This document shows, one piece after another, positions 36,093-44,403 of a stretch of 64,000 nucleotides of DNA; positions within the stretch are counted from its first letter, which is position 1; every line of letters begins with the position of its first letter. This DNA comes from Bradyrhizobiaceae bacterium PARB1 (lineage in GTDB: Bacteria > Pseudomonadota > Alphaproteobacteria > Rhizobiales > Xanthobacteraceae). The notes below the pieces were generated by a model. That model saw only the letters and a list, made by a program, of their open reading frames with translations. It was not told the origin of the DNA and ran no database searches. Location: NCBI GenBank assembly GCA_002256345.1, contig NKIY01000003.1:496001-560000 (forward strand). Direction: 5' to 3'. Position numbers and translations under genes: made by a program.

Positions 36093-36218
36093 GAATGAAC
36101 GCAGCGTCATCCGGGCTGCCTGTCTCACCACAAAGTTACCACACGGCGCGTCATAGTCGCTTCACTCTCTATCCCGCGCTTTGCGTTGACATGACCATGG
36201 GGGCGACATGGAGTGGCA

Positions 36219-37358
36219 ATGAAGCTGCTGACATCCTTGCCACTGCGCGTGCTTGGCGCGCTGGCTTCCCTGATCTGTGCCGATCTATCGCCCGCGGCGG
36301 CCGATAATGCCGTCGACGAACAGATCAAACGTATCGTCACCACCGAGCTTGCGTCGAAGGCCGGCAATCACGGCGGGCTCGCGGTCACGGTGCATGCGGC
36401 TGGACATACGCAGGTTTTCACCTATGGCCTTGCCGACCAGGCGACGCAGCGGCGGATCGCTTCCGACACGCTGTTCAACCTCGCCTCGGTGCGCAAGATA
36501 TTCGAGGCGACGCTGGTGTCGCTCGGATCGATCCGCGGCGAGTTCAGCCTCGACGATCCCGCGAGCAAATATGTCCCCGAACTGACTGGCGACTATGTGA
36601 AACGGATCACCATCGGCCAGCTCGCCACCCATACATCGGGACTGCTGCTGCCAACCGACCATCCGCCTTGGCCGACCGGTTCCTACTCACTGCCGCGTTT
36701 CTTCGACATGTTGAACGAATGGACGCCAAAGGCCGGCGAAGAGCCGGGCAAGCAGCGCATCTACACGCATGCCGGCTATGTGCTGCTGCAGATCGTGCTG
36801 GAGCGCCGCTACGGCCGCCCGATCGGCGAGCTGATTTCCGAACGTGTGTTAAAGCCGCTCGGCATGACGGAGACCTTCCTGCCCGAGCGTGGTCCGGACC
36901 GTCAGGCGATACTGGCGCCGGACATCCTGGCCCGCGTCGTTCAGGGCTATGACGATGACGGCTCGACCATCGGCCGGCCCGGTAATCAACAGGGATACTA
37001 TGACTTCCCCGGCACCGGACAGATGTTCTCCTCGCCGAAGGATCTTGGCATCTTCCTCGCTGCCAGCCTGGACGACACCGTCGTCGATCCGCAGCTGCGT
37101 GAGGCCTTGAAGATGACCCAGCGCCAGATATTTCGCGTCAGCAGCGAGTTCGGCCAGGCGACCGCATGGGAGAATGTGCACAGGAACGGCATCGACGTGG
37201 TGGACAAGCCTGGCGGCCTGAACAATGCCACGGCCTATATCGGACTGATGCCAAGGCAACGCATGGGGATCGTTGTGCTCGCCAATCGCGGTGAATTCCC
37301 TTACGAGATCGCGCGCTATCGCGTGCTGCCCGAACTGGCGCGGCTGCGCGGGCAGTAG
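36219..37358 (+). CDS. Secreted serine hydrolase, class C beta-lactamase / DD-peptidase fold
   Basis: Penicillin-binding-protein-like hydrolase (379 aa) with a signal peptide (about residues 1-28, ending SPAAA). The catalytic S-x-x-K is SVRK in FNLASVRKIFEATLV; the tyrosine motif is YTHAGYVLL, where YxN appears as YTH; the third motif is replaced by KPGGLNN rather than KTG/HTG. ATHTSGLLLPTDHPPW is a conserved loop of the family. The ATG at 36219 follows GGAG. Could be an esterase, a D-aminopeptidase or an AmpC-like enzyme; I would not predict antibiotic resistance. Confidence 0.85.
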   Translation: MKLLTSLPLRVLGALASLICADLSPAAADNAVDEQIKRIVTTELASKAGNHGGLAVTVHAAGHTQVFTYGLADQATQRRIASDTLFNLASVRKIFEATLVSLGSIRGEFSLDDPASKYVPELTGDYVKRITIGQLATHTSGLLLPTDHPPWPTGSYSLPRFFDMLNEWTPKAGEEPGKQRIYTHAGYVLLQIVLERRYGRPIGELISERVLKPLGMTETFLPERGPDRQAILAPDILARVVQGYDDDGSTIGRPGNQQGYYDFPGTGQMFSSPKDLGIFLAASLDDTVVDPQLREALKMTQRQIFRVSSEFGQATAWENVHRNGIDVVDKPGGLNNATAYIGLMPRQRMGIVVLANRGEFPYEIARYRVLPELARLRGQ

Positions 37359-37400
37359 CCACCGCTGGCATTCGGGCGCACATGGTGCTTGGATGCCATC

Positions 37401-38126
37401 ATGCGCATCCTGCTGATCAATCCCAACACCACCGAAAGCGTCACGGCACTGGTAGCGCAGCACGTGATGTGCGTCGCCGGCAATGCAGCGAGCTTCATTC
37501 CCGTCACCGGCCGCTTCGGCGCGCGCTACATTTCCACACGGGCCTCAAGCGCGATTGCCGCGCATGCGGCGCTCGACGCCTATGCGGCGCATCGTGCGGG
37601 ATGCGCCGCGGTCTATCTCGCCTGTTTCGGTGATCCCGGCCTGCTGGCGCTGCGCGAAGTCGCCGATATCCCTGTTGTCGGCATGGCGGAAGCCTCATGC
37701 ATCGAGGCGGCCAAGAGCGGTCGCTTCGCCATCGTCACCGGTGGCGCGCTGTGGGGGCCGATGCTCACCGAATTCGTGACCAGTATCGGCCTCGCCGATA
37801 ATCTCGCAGGCGTGCGCACCATCGCTCCTACCGGCGGCGAGATCGCGCGCGATCCCGATGCGGCCCTCGCCTCGCTCGCAAAAGCCTGCACGGCCTGTGC
37901 GAACGAGGATGGCGCCGAGGTCGTGATTCTCGGCGGCGCTGCGCTCGCCGGTCTCGCGGAACGCATCCAGCCTGATGTGCCGGTGCCCGTGCTCTGTTCC
38001 GTCGCCACCGGCACCCATGCGGTGATCGCTGCAGCAAAGCGACAGCGCGATGACAGAGATTCACCGCCCGCGCTGGACAGTATCGGCCTATCCGCGGAAC
38101 TCACGACACTTCTCCAACGAAAATAA
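37401..38126 (+). CDS. Aspartate/glutamate/hydantoin racemase family protein
   Basis: Cofactor-independent racemase fold (241 aa). It starts MRILLINPNTTESVTALVAQ, the hydantoin-racemase signature, and has the two catalytic cysteines: LACFGDPGLLALREV in the N-terminal half and PVLCSVATG near the C terminus. The 3' end is close to the family's normal end. The ATG at 37401 gives exactly the conserved opening. Members racemise 5-substituted hydantoins or act as allantoin or Asp/Glu racemases; no hydantoinase is nearby to decide. Confidence 0.88.
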   Translation: MRILLINPNTTESVTALVAQHVMCVAGNAASFIPVTGRFGARYISTRASSAIAAHAALDAYAAHRAGCAAVYLACFGDPGLLALREVADIPVVGMAEASCIEAAKSGRFAIVTGGALWGPMLTEFVTSIGLADNLAGVRTIAPTGGEIARDPDAALASLAKACTACANEDGAEVVILGGAALAGLAERIQPDVPVPVLCSVATGTHAVIAAAKRQRDDRDSPPALDSIGLSAELTTLLQRK

Positions 38127-38210
38127 AAACACGCCATGCCGCCGTGTTCGGACTGTCATGACGCACGCCTAGGCTCCGCCTGCGATTCAACTCATTTTCA
38201 GGAGCAGGTC

Positions 38211-38444
38211 ATGGAATTGAAAGCAGGCGACGTCGTAATGCTGAAATCGGGCGGCATGCCGCTCACCGTTGCCGATGTCGACGGCGACCATATCGAATGC
38301 GTGTGGCTGGGCGAGGAAGGCGATCTGTTCCGCGAGACGCTGCCGCGCGCCGTGCTCGAAATCGCGCTCGTCATCCCGAACGAGGATGAAGACGACGAGG
38401 AAGAAGACGAAGACGAGGAAGAAGCGCACGCCAAGGTCGCCTGA
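38211..38444 (+). CDS. YodC family (DUF2158) small protein with an acidic tail
   Basis: A 77-residue protein. The N-terminal half, MELKAGDVVMLKSGGMPLTV followed by ADVDGDHIECVWLGEEGDLF, is a small SH3-like barrel typical of YodC/DUF2158. The C terminus is a run of Asp/Glu (about residues 54-71) ending AHAKVA. AGGAGCAGGTC precedes the ATG at 38211. The GGC-rich Asp/Glu tail is low-complexity. Function of the family is unknown. Confidence 0.88.
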   Translation: MELKAGDVVMLKSGGMPLTVADVDGDHIECVWLGEEGDLFRETLPRAVLEIALVIPNEDEDDEEEDEDEEEAHAKVA

Positions 38445-38470
38445 CCTCGGCTCTCCGCTTCAAGCTTGAT

Positions 38471-39331
38471 TCAAATTTCTGCACCGAGCGCGAAACTTTC
38501 GCGCTCGGCTTCATTGGCACGTGAGCCGCCGATGAATACGACCGCGGTCTTCGATCCCTCGGGGAAATGATAGACGGCGATGCCGCTCCCCGGGCCGCCG
38601 CCGGTATGACCGATGACACGCAGGCCATTGGTCGCAATCCCCGTCATCACGCCCAAACCATAGGCCGCAAGCCGCCACGGACGATCCGCACCGGGACCGC
38701 CAACCGGCATGCCCGCGTTCATCTCGTCACGCAAATGCTGCGGCAGCAGATCGGACGTCTGCAGCCGGTGTAGCAGCAATCCCGCATCGCGCAGGGAGCC
38801 GATTGCGAGCCCGTGATAGACCCAGCGCGGATCGTAGGCCGTCACCGAGCCCATCTGCACGATATCAAGGTCGCTGCGTTGCATGGCGATCCGCGGGGCA
38901 TTCACGCCGAGCGGTTTTCCAAGCCGACCGCGCAGCGCTTCGTCGAGCGAAAGCCCCGTCATCTCCTCGAGCTTTCGACGCAGCAACGCATAGCCGACAT
39001 TGGAATAGCAGAACTCCCCGCGCGTCACTTTGGCATGCAGGGGAGCGACCTGTGCCAGCAGATACTCGACCGGCCATGCATCCTCGTCCGCGGCAACCGC
39101 AGCATGGTAGGCAGGCAGCGCACCATAATCCGCGAGGCCGGCGCGATGCAGGAGTAGCTCACGCAGACTGAACGCTTGACCATCGAGCGGATCGTCCAGC
39201 GACAACCGGCCATCGCGCACCAATGTCAAAGCGAGCGCCGCGATCAGCGTCTTGGTAAAGCTCCACCATGGCACGATGACATCGGCATGCTCGGCGATCT
39301 CGTATCCGTTCGCATGACAAACGAATTTCAT
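38471..39331 (-). CDS. Serine hydrolase, class C beta-lactamase fold, apparently cytosolic
   Basis: Penicillin-recognising-fold hydrolase (286 aa) with all three motifs: SFTK in PWWSFTKTLIAALAL, YSN in CYSNVGYALLRRKLEEMTGL, and HTG in VIGHTGGGPGSGIAVYHFPE. It starts at the ATG at 39331 (MKFVCHANGYEIAEHAD) and lacks a signal peptide, unlike the other hydrolase 1 kb upstream. It lies 14 nt after the cca gene on the same strand and may share its transcript. Substrate unknown (esterase or peptidase). Confidence 0.85.
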   Translation of the reverse strand: MKFVCHANGYEIAEHADVIVPWWSFTKTLIAALALTLVRDGRLSLDDPLDGQAFSLRELLLHRAGLADYGALPAYHAAVAADEDAWPVEYLLAQVAPLHAKVTRGEFCYSNVGYALLRRKLEEMTGLSLDEALRGRLGKPLGVNAPRIAMQRSDLDIVQMGSVTAYDPRWVYHGLAIGSLRDAGLLLHRLQTSDLLPQHLRDEMNAGMPVGGPGADRPWRLAAYGLGVMTGIATNGLRVIGHTGGGPGSGIAVYHFPEGSKTAVVFIGGSRANEAERESFALGAEI

Positions 39332-39345
39332 GATCGGCTGGTCCA

Positions 39346-40602
39346 CTATAATCGATGATCGTGCTTGAACCGGGCGATGGTCTGGTCGGCGATCACGGTG
39401 ATGACATCGACCTCCATCGGGAAATCGTTCGCCATCCAGGCATCCTCTGCCAGTGCCAGCACATGGCCGAGCACAGGCCCCTTGGGGATGCCGCGCGCCA
39501 TGAAGTCGGCCGCCTTGAGCGGAAAGACCGGCGGCGTCCAGCGCTCGGGCAGCGCGACGAGCTGTTTCCATTCCGCCGCATGGCCGCCCTCGCCGTCGCG
39601 CGCCCAGGCCAGCAGCATGCGGTTGCGGTAGCGCTGGTTACCCAGACGATACAGACGCTGCCGGGCGCGCGGCTCGTCCATGCCCTTCAGCCGCCACCAG
39701 CGGTGCCCCATGGAGTCCAGCGCCTTGTTCTCTTCGTTGGTGAGACGCAGGCATTGCGTCAGCCGCTTGGCATCCTCGGTCACTGCGACGGCAAGCGCGC
39801 CAAGTCGCAGCATCGCATCGGGAGCAAGCCCGATCTCCTGCTCGATGCCGATCATGTTCCTGAACGGCCCGAGGTAGGTCACGCCGCCGCAAATGCGCTG
39901 TAACAGGCCAGCATCGACCATCGCCTCGGTCGCAGAATATGCCCCGGGCGCGACCAGCAGCTTCAACAACTCCATCCGGATGCGCTCGGCCGAAAGGCCT
40001 GCGATGCCATCGCGGCCCCGGATCGACGCGAGATAGCCTTCGCGGTCCGGAGCGCCGGCGCCGTAGGCGGCATGAATGCGGAAGAAGCGCAGGATGCGCA
40101 AGTAGTCCTCGGCGATACGCTGGTCGGGATCACCGATGAAGCGCACGCGCTTCACGTCCACATCCGGCAAGCCGCCGACATGATCATGCACCACGCCATC
40201 GATGGATGCCGACAGTCCATTCATGGTGAAATCGCGTCGCTCGGCATCGCGTTGCCAATCGCGGCCGAACATCACCTTGGCCTTGCGCCCGAAGGTCTCG
40301 ACATCCTCACGCAGCGTGGTGACTTCGATCGGCACCCCTTCGACCACCAGCGTGATCGTGCCGTGCTCGATCCCGGTCGGCACGCTCTTGTAACCGGCGG
40401 CTTTGGAGCGGCGCACGACTTCCTCGGGCACCGCCGTGGTCGCGATATCGATCTCGCCGACCTCCAGCCCCATCAACGCATTGCGCACGGCGCCGCCGAC
40501 GGCGCGCGCTTCCTCGCCGTTGCCGTTGAGCAATGCGAGCACGCGGCCTGCCGGGCCTACGGTCAGCCACGGCGCATGGATGACCCGCTGTTGCGCGGTC
40601 AT
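39346..40602 (-). CDS. cca: CCA tRNA nucleotidyltransferase (class II poly(A) polymerase fold)
   Basis: Adds or repairs the 3' CCA end of tRNA (418 aa). The GG motif GGAVRNALMG (36-45), the metal motif at residues 50-52, DVETFGRKAKVMFGRDWQRD, ERRDFTMNGLSASIDG and the tRNA-binding RIAEDYLRILRFFRIHAAYG are present. The metal-binding DxD appears as E50-I51-D52 (VGEIDIATTA), a Glu at the first catalytic Asp. ATG 40602 overlaps the stop of the DUF6111 gene (ATGA). Confidence 0.93.
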   Translation of the reverse strand: MTAQQRVIHAPWLTVGPAGRVLALLNGNGEEARAVGGAVRNALMGLEVGEIDIATTAVPEEVVRRSKAAGYKSVPTGIEHGTITLVVEGVPIEVTTLREDVETFGRKAKVMFGRDWQRDAERRDFTMNGLSASIDGVVHDHVGGLPDVDVKRVRFIGDPDQRIAEDYLRILRFFRIHAAYGAGAPDREGYLASIRGRDGIAGLSAERIRMELLKLLVAPGAYSATEAMVDAGLLQRICGGVTYLGPFRNMIGIEQEIGLAPDAMLRLGALAVAVTEDAKRLTQCLRLTNEENKALDSMGHRWWRLKGMDEPRARQRLYRLGNQRYRNRMLLAWARDGEGGHAAEWKQLVALPERWTPPVFPLKAADFMARGIPKGPVLGHVLALAEDAWMANDFPMEVDVITVIADQTIARFKHDHRL

Positions 40603-40862
40603 TTGTTCTGTCCCGGCACGAGCTTGCCATTCTCCATATGCGCGGGCGTATAGGTCGCCGTCGGCGCAGCACCGGAAAAATGCGCGAGCAGAATGAGGCT
40701 GAGAATAACCAGGATGAACGCAGCGATCAGCAGCTTGAGAATCACCCGCGCCGGCCACGACGCCGATTCCGTCACGCCCTTCGATGTCGCCAGCAGGAAC
40801 AGCGCATAGAGCACGAACGGAATCAGGAAGATGCCGACCTCAGTGAGAACAGGGCGGATCAT
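40599..40862 (-). CDS. DUF6111 family small membrane protein
   Basis: An 87-aa protein with two membrane helices (about 7-26, VGIFLIPFVLYALFLLATS, and about 38-60, VILKLLIAAFILVILSLILL) and a short C-terminal tail that ends HMENGKLVPGQNK. It overlaps cca (ATGA) and the nudix gene (ATGA), as is usual for DUF6111 genes between a nudix hydrolase and a CCA enzyme in Hyphomicrobiales. Function unknown. Confidence 0.87.
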   Translation of the reverse strand: MIRPVLTEVGIFLIPFVLYALFLLATSKGVTESASWPARVILKLLIAAFILVILSLILLAHFSGAAPTATYTPAHMENGKLVPGQNK

Positions 40863-41560
40863 TTCTGCACGATCCGCTCATACAGCACGCGCAGGATACC
40901 CGCTGTGGCCCCCCAGATGTAATGCTCGGCGAACGGCATCGCGTAATAGGAACGCTCGATGCCGCGAAAGTCCTTGCTGTGCAGCTGATGATTGTCGGGG
41001 TTCATCAGGAACGACAGCGGCACTTCGAAAGCGCTCTCGACTTCATTTTCGTTGATGGTCAGCGCAAAGCCCGGCTTGACCCGCGCCACCGTGGGCAGGA
41101 TGCGAAAGCCGAAGCCGGTGGCATAGAGATCGAGATAGCCGATCGGATCGATGAAGGAGCGATCCAGCCCGATCTCTTCCTCCGCCTCGCGCAAGGCGGC
41201 ATCGAGCGGCGATGCGTCGCTCGCGTCGATCTTGCCGCCGGGAAACGAGATCTGTCCGGCATGGTCGTTGAGGTGCGCGGCGCGCTGGGTCAGCAGCACG
41301 GTCGGCTGTTCGTGCTCGACGATGCCGATCAGCACCGCGGCAGGACGTATCGGCCGCTCCTGCGCGACGATCTGAATCATGCGGTCATTGCCGGCATCGC
41401 CGGTGACCGGGATGATGCTCGCGTCGGTGAGCCCATCGGGAACGTCGAAAGAGAGTCGCGCTTTGGCGCGCGCAAAGAACTCGGCCGAATCCATCGCAGC
41501 CGATTCCGCCGCCGGAGTGGCCATGGCAGGCGCATCCGTCTTCAGCACCGAATTAGTCAA
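40859..41560 (-). CDS. CoA pyrophosphatase (NUDIX hydrolase, NudL/UPF0035 type)
   Basis: Nudix hydrolase of 233 aa likely to cleave CoA into 3',5'-ADP and phosphopantetheine. The UPF0035 motif LLTQRAAHLNDHAGQISFPG is followed by a full nudix box, GGKIDASDASPLDAALREAE with EEIGL next. It seems to start with TTG at 41560, since GAGGGGCG sits just before it; an alternative ATG lies 12 codons in. It overlaps the DUF6111 gene by ATGA and follows DUF1285. Confidence 0.92.
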   Translation of the reverse strand: MTNSVLKTDAPAMATPAAESAAMDSAEFFARAKARLSFDVPDGLTDASIIPVTGDAGNDRMIQIVAQERPIRPAAVLIGIVEHEQPTVLLTQRAAHLNDHAGQISFPGGKIDASDASPLDAALREAEEEIGLDRSFIDPIGYLDLYATGFGFRILPTVARVKPGFALTINENEVESAFEVPLSFLMNPDNHQLHSKDFRGIERSYYAMPFAEHYIWGATAGILRVLYERIVQK

Positions 41561-41581
41561 TCACGCCCCTCGAGTCCGATC

Positions 41582-42208
41582 TCACATAGCTTGCCTGACT
41601 TGCTCGGCATCTGCCATTGCAAAAAAGGCGCCCCCCGAGGCGATGCCGAACATCGCCGCGCCATCGATCATCTGCTCCTCGCCCATGTCAACAAGATCGT
41701 AATAGATCGCCCGCGTCACCTTGGCCCACAGATCGGAGCGGACATGCAGATACGGCGTCAGGCCGCCATCCTCCGCCTGCGCGAAGCGCAGCTTGTGGTC
41801 GCCATCGCAGGTGACCCAGTCATCCACATTGGTGCGAAATTTGAGCACGGTACCGGACGCATCCTGCTCCTTCTGCATCTCGACGGCGAGGAAAGGCGCG
41901 TCGTCCACGGTGATGCCGACCTTCTCCACCGGCGTGACCAGAAAATACTTGCCATCTTCCCGCTTCAGAATCGTCGAAAACAGCCGCACGAGCGCCGGCC
42001 GGCCGATCGGCGTGCCCGTATAGAACCACGTACCGTCCGCAGCGATTCGCATGTCGAGATCGCCGCAAAACGGCGGATTCCAGAGGTGCACGGGCGGCAG
42101 ACCTTTGTTCTCCCTGGCGCCGTCCTTCGCCGCAGCGGCCAGTCCGTCCAGCCCCTGCGCCGATTCCCGTGCGGATCCTTGCGCCGCTTCCTGCCCTTGC
42201 TTCGCCAT
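41582..42208 (-). CDS. DUF1285 domain-containing protein
   Basis: Cytosolic protein of 208 aa from the ATG at 42208. DUF1285 marks are LWNPPFCGDLDMRIAADGTW, FYTGTPIGRPALVRLFSTIL, DGKYFLVTPVEKVGITVDDA and LTPYLHVRSDLWAKVTRAIY. The Gln/Ala-rich first 35 residues (MAKQGQEAAQGSARESAQG) are low-complexity. It is the first gene of a group DUF1285-nudix-DUF6111-cca seen in Hyphomicrobiales; function unknown. Confidence 0.88.
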   Translation of the reverse strand: MAKQGQEAAQGSARESAQGLDGLAAAAKDGARENKGLPPVHLWNPPFCGDLDMRIAADGTWFYTGTPIGRPALVRLFSTILKREDGKYFLVTPVEKVGITVDDAPFLAVEMQKEQDASGTVLKFRTNVDDWVTCDGDHKLRFAQAEDGGLTPYLHVRSDLWAKVTRAIYYDLVDMGEEQMIDGAAMFGIASGGAFFAMADAEQVRQAM

Positions 42209-42460
42209 TGTTTGCCCTGACCTTACCTGCCGCCGCTCTGGCACGAGGTATGCACGTCTTGAAACATGCAGTGCCGGTTTCCAACTCGCCACAACGTGAT
42301 GCAGTTCATAGCCGCATCCCGATATTGTGGGGATAGTTTAATTCAACAAATACATGGCCTTCGCTTAGCCTTCGCTTAAGTCTAGCATCAGGCTTGCGGA
42401 ATATTGAGACGAGATCCGGCGGCGTTCGTTGCGCGTGCCGCTCACCCGAAGGAGCAGTTG

Positions 42461-43462
42461 ATGGCCACCGATAGTGTCGAGAAACTCGAAGACGTGATCG
42501 TCCGCTCCGCGGAACAGGTCGCCGGCCAGATGCGTGCCGCGAAGGAAGCAATCTCGACCGTCATCTTCGGCCAGGACCGCGTGGTGGAAAATACGCTCGT
42601 CACGATCCTGTCCGGCGGCCATGCGCTGCTGATCGGCGTGCCCGGTCTCGCCAAGACCAAGCTCGTCGAAACCCTCGGCACCACGCTCGGGCTCGACGCC
42701 AAGCGCATCCAGTTTACCCCCGACCTGATGCCCTCCGACATTCTCGGCGCCGAAGTGCTGGACGAGAGCGTCGCCGGCAAGCGCTCGTTCCGCTTCATCT
42801 CCGGGCCCGTCTTCGCGCAATTGCTGATGGCCGACGAAATCAACCGCGCCTCGCCGCGTACGCAGTCTGCGCTGCTGCAGGCGATGCAGGAGCAGCACAT
42901 CACCGTGGCCGGCGCACGGCATGATCTGCCAAAACCGTTCCATGTGCTCGCCACGCAGAATCCGCTGGAGCAGGAAGGCACCTATCCGCTGCCGGAAGCC
43001 CAGCTCGACCGCTTCCTGATGGAGATCGACGTCGATTATCCCGATCGCGACGCTGAGCGCCGCATCCTGTTCGAAACCACCGGTGCCGAGGAGACCACCG
43101 CCAAGGCTGCCGTGAACATCGAGACGCTGCTGACTGCGCAACGTCTGGTGCGCCGCCTGCCAGTCGGCGACAGCGTGGTGGAAGCGATTCTCACTCTGGT
43201 GCGCTCGGCGCGTCCCGGCCCCGATGCCGGCGAAGCGTCGAAACTGATCGCCTGGGGTCCCGGCCCGCGCGCCTCGCAATCGCTGATGCTCGCGGTGCGC
43301 GCCCGTGCATTGCTCGACGGCCGCCTGGCTCCTTCCATCGACGATGTGCTCGATCTCGCCGAGCCGATCCTGAAGCACCGTATGGCGCTGACCTTCTCCG
43401 CGCGCGCCGAAGGCCGCACGGTGGCCGACGTGATCGGCCAGCTCAAGTCACGGATCGGTTGA
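42461..43462 (+). CDS. MoxR-family AAA+ ATPase
   Basis: AAA+ chaperone-like ATPase (333 aa). Walker A is GVPGLAKTK (59-67), Walker B is LLMADEINRA, and ASPRTQSALLQAMQEQHITV and LATQNPLEQEGTYPLPEAQL are MoxR signatures. MoxR proteins work with DUF58/VWA partners to mature or remodel protein complexes; here the partners follow directly. ATG 42461 follows AAGGAGCAGTTG. First gene of a four-gene operon that overlaps or nearly abuts to 49289. It is divergent from DUF1285 across 252 bp. Confidence 0.95.
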   Translation: MATDSVEKLEDVIVRSAEQVAGQMRAAKEAISTVIFGQDRVVENTLVTILSGGHALLIGVPGLAKTKLVETLGTTLGLDAKRIQFTPDLMPSDILGAEVLDESVAGKRSFRFISGPVFAQLLMADEINRASPRTQSALLQAMQEQHITVAGARHDLPKPFHVLATQNPLEQEGTYPLPEAQLDRFLMEIDVDYPDRDAERRILFETTGAEETTAKAAVNIETLLTAQRLVRRLPVGDSVVEAILTLVRSARPGPDAGEASKLIAWGPGPRASQSLMLAVRARALLDGRLAPSIDDVLDLAEPILKHRMALTFSARAEGRTVADVIGQLKSRIG

Positions 43463-44403
43463 TGGCCGCAGCGCCGGATCACGCCACGCAGGAAATTCTG
43501 GCGGTCCGCCGTGCCGACGGCGAGAGCCGTTCGCTCGCAGCCTCGTTGCCGCGTCTCGTGCTGGAAGCGCGGCGTATTGCCGCGACCGTGATCCATGGCC
43601 TGCATGGCCGTCGCCGTGCCGGCCATGGTGAAAGTTTCTGGCAGTATCGCCGCTTCATCTCCGGCGAACCGGCGCAGAACGTGGACTGGCGTCGCTCCGC
43701 GCGTGACGATCATCTCTATGTCCGCGAGCAGGAATGGGAGGCCGCGCATACGATCTGGCTGTGGCCGGATCGCTCGCTGTCCATGGCCTTTGCGTCGAAA
43801 GGCGCGCGGGATTCGAAACTCGAGCGCGCGTTGATCGTCACCTTCGCGCTGGCCGAGCTGCTTGTCTCCGGCGGCGAACGCGTCGGCATCCCGGGCCTGA
43901 TGAATCCGACCTCCAGCCGCAATGTCATCGACAAGATGGCGCAGGCGATGCTGCACGACACCACCCATCGCGAGAGTCTGCCGCCGACTTTCGTGCCCTC
44001 GGCATTGTCGGAAGTCGTCCTGCTCGGCGATTTCTGGTCACCGATATCCGAGATCAAGACGATGCTGGCGGGCCTGTCATCGGCCGGCGCCCATGGCACG
44101 CTGGTGCAGATCGTCGATCCCGCGGAGGAAACATTCCCCTATTCCGGCCGCGTCGAATTCGTCGAGCCGGAAAGCGGCAATGCGATCACCGCCGGCCGCG
44201 CGCAAATTTGGGCGGAAGATTACGTCGCCCGCCTCAAGGCGCATCGCGATGAAATCCGCGACGAGACCGCCAAACTCGGCTGGCTGTTCTCGACGCATAC
44301 AACGGATCGGTCCGCTGCCGAACTGTTGCTGTTCCTGCATGCAGGCATGGCAGTCAATCGCGCCGCGGGCGGCAGCATGGTGAAGGTGGGACGCTCGGCA
44401 TGA
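43462..44403 (+). CDS. DUF58 domain-containing protein
   Basis: DUF58 (VWA-like) partner of the MoxR ATPase (313 aa). Typical segments are GRRRAGHGESFWQYRRFISG, EPAQNVDWRRSARDDHLYVR, and EQEWEAAHTIWLWPDRSLSM. The ATG at 43462 overlaps the moxR stop (TGATG), and the end overlaps the next gene (ATGA). No membrane helix is seen. Confidence 0.93.
   Translation: MAAAPDHATQEILAVRRADGESRSLAASLPRLVLEARRIAATVIHGLHGRRRAGHGESFWQYRRFISGEPAQNVDWRRSARDDHLYVREQEWEAAHTIWLWPDRSLSMAFASKGARDSKLERALIVTFALAELLVSGGERVGIPGLMNPTSSRNVIDKMAQAMLHDTTHRESLPPTFVPSALSEVVLLGDFWSPISEIKTMLAGLSSAGAHGTLVQIVDPAEETFPYSGRVEFVEPESGNAITAGRAQIWAEDYVARLKAHRDEIRDETAKLGWLFSTHTTDRSAAELLLFLHAGMAVNRAAGGSMVKVGRSA

Larger units (their letters stand above)
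35868..36218. other. Gap holding a dispersed repeat and a gene remnant
   Basis: This 351-bp stretch has a family B palindromic repeat (about 35872-35985), a frameshifted remnant of a thioesterase gene on the minus strand (35990-36092), part of a family A-like arm (GCCCGGATGACGC on the minus strand near 36115) and the leader of the serine hydrolase gene. Confidence 0.6.

Noticed and set aside
42358-42378. Direct repeat CCTTCGCTTA (42358-42367 and 42369-42378) between DUF1285 and moxR
   Set aside because: Short, only two copies and not palindromic; not enough to call a regulatory site.
42365-43378. A 337-codon frame antisense to moxR, and similar long frames antisense to glpK and ruvB
   Set aside because: They mirror well-recognised proteins in the other strand and have no motifs, so they are shadows.
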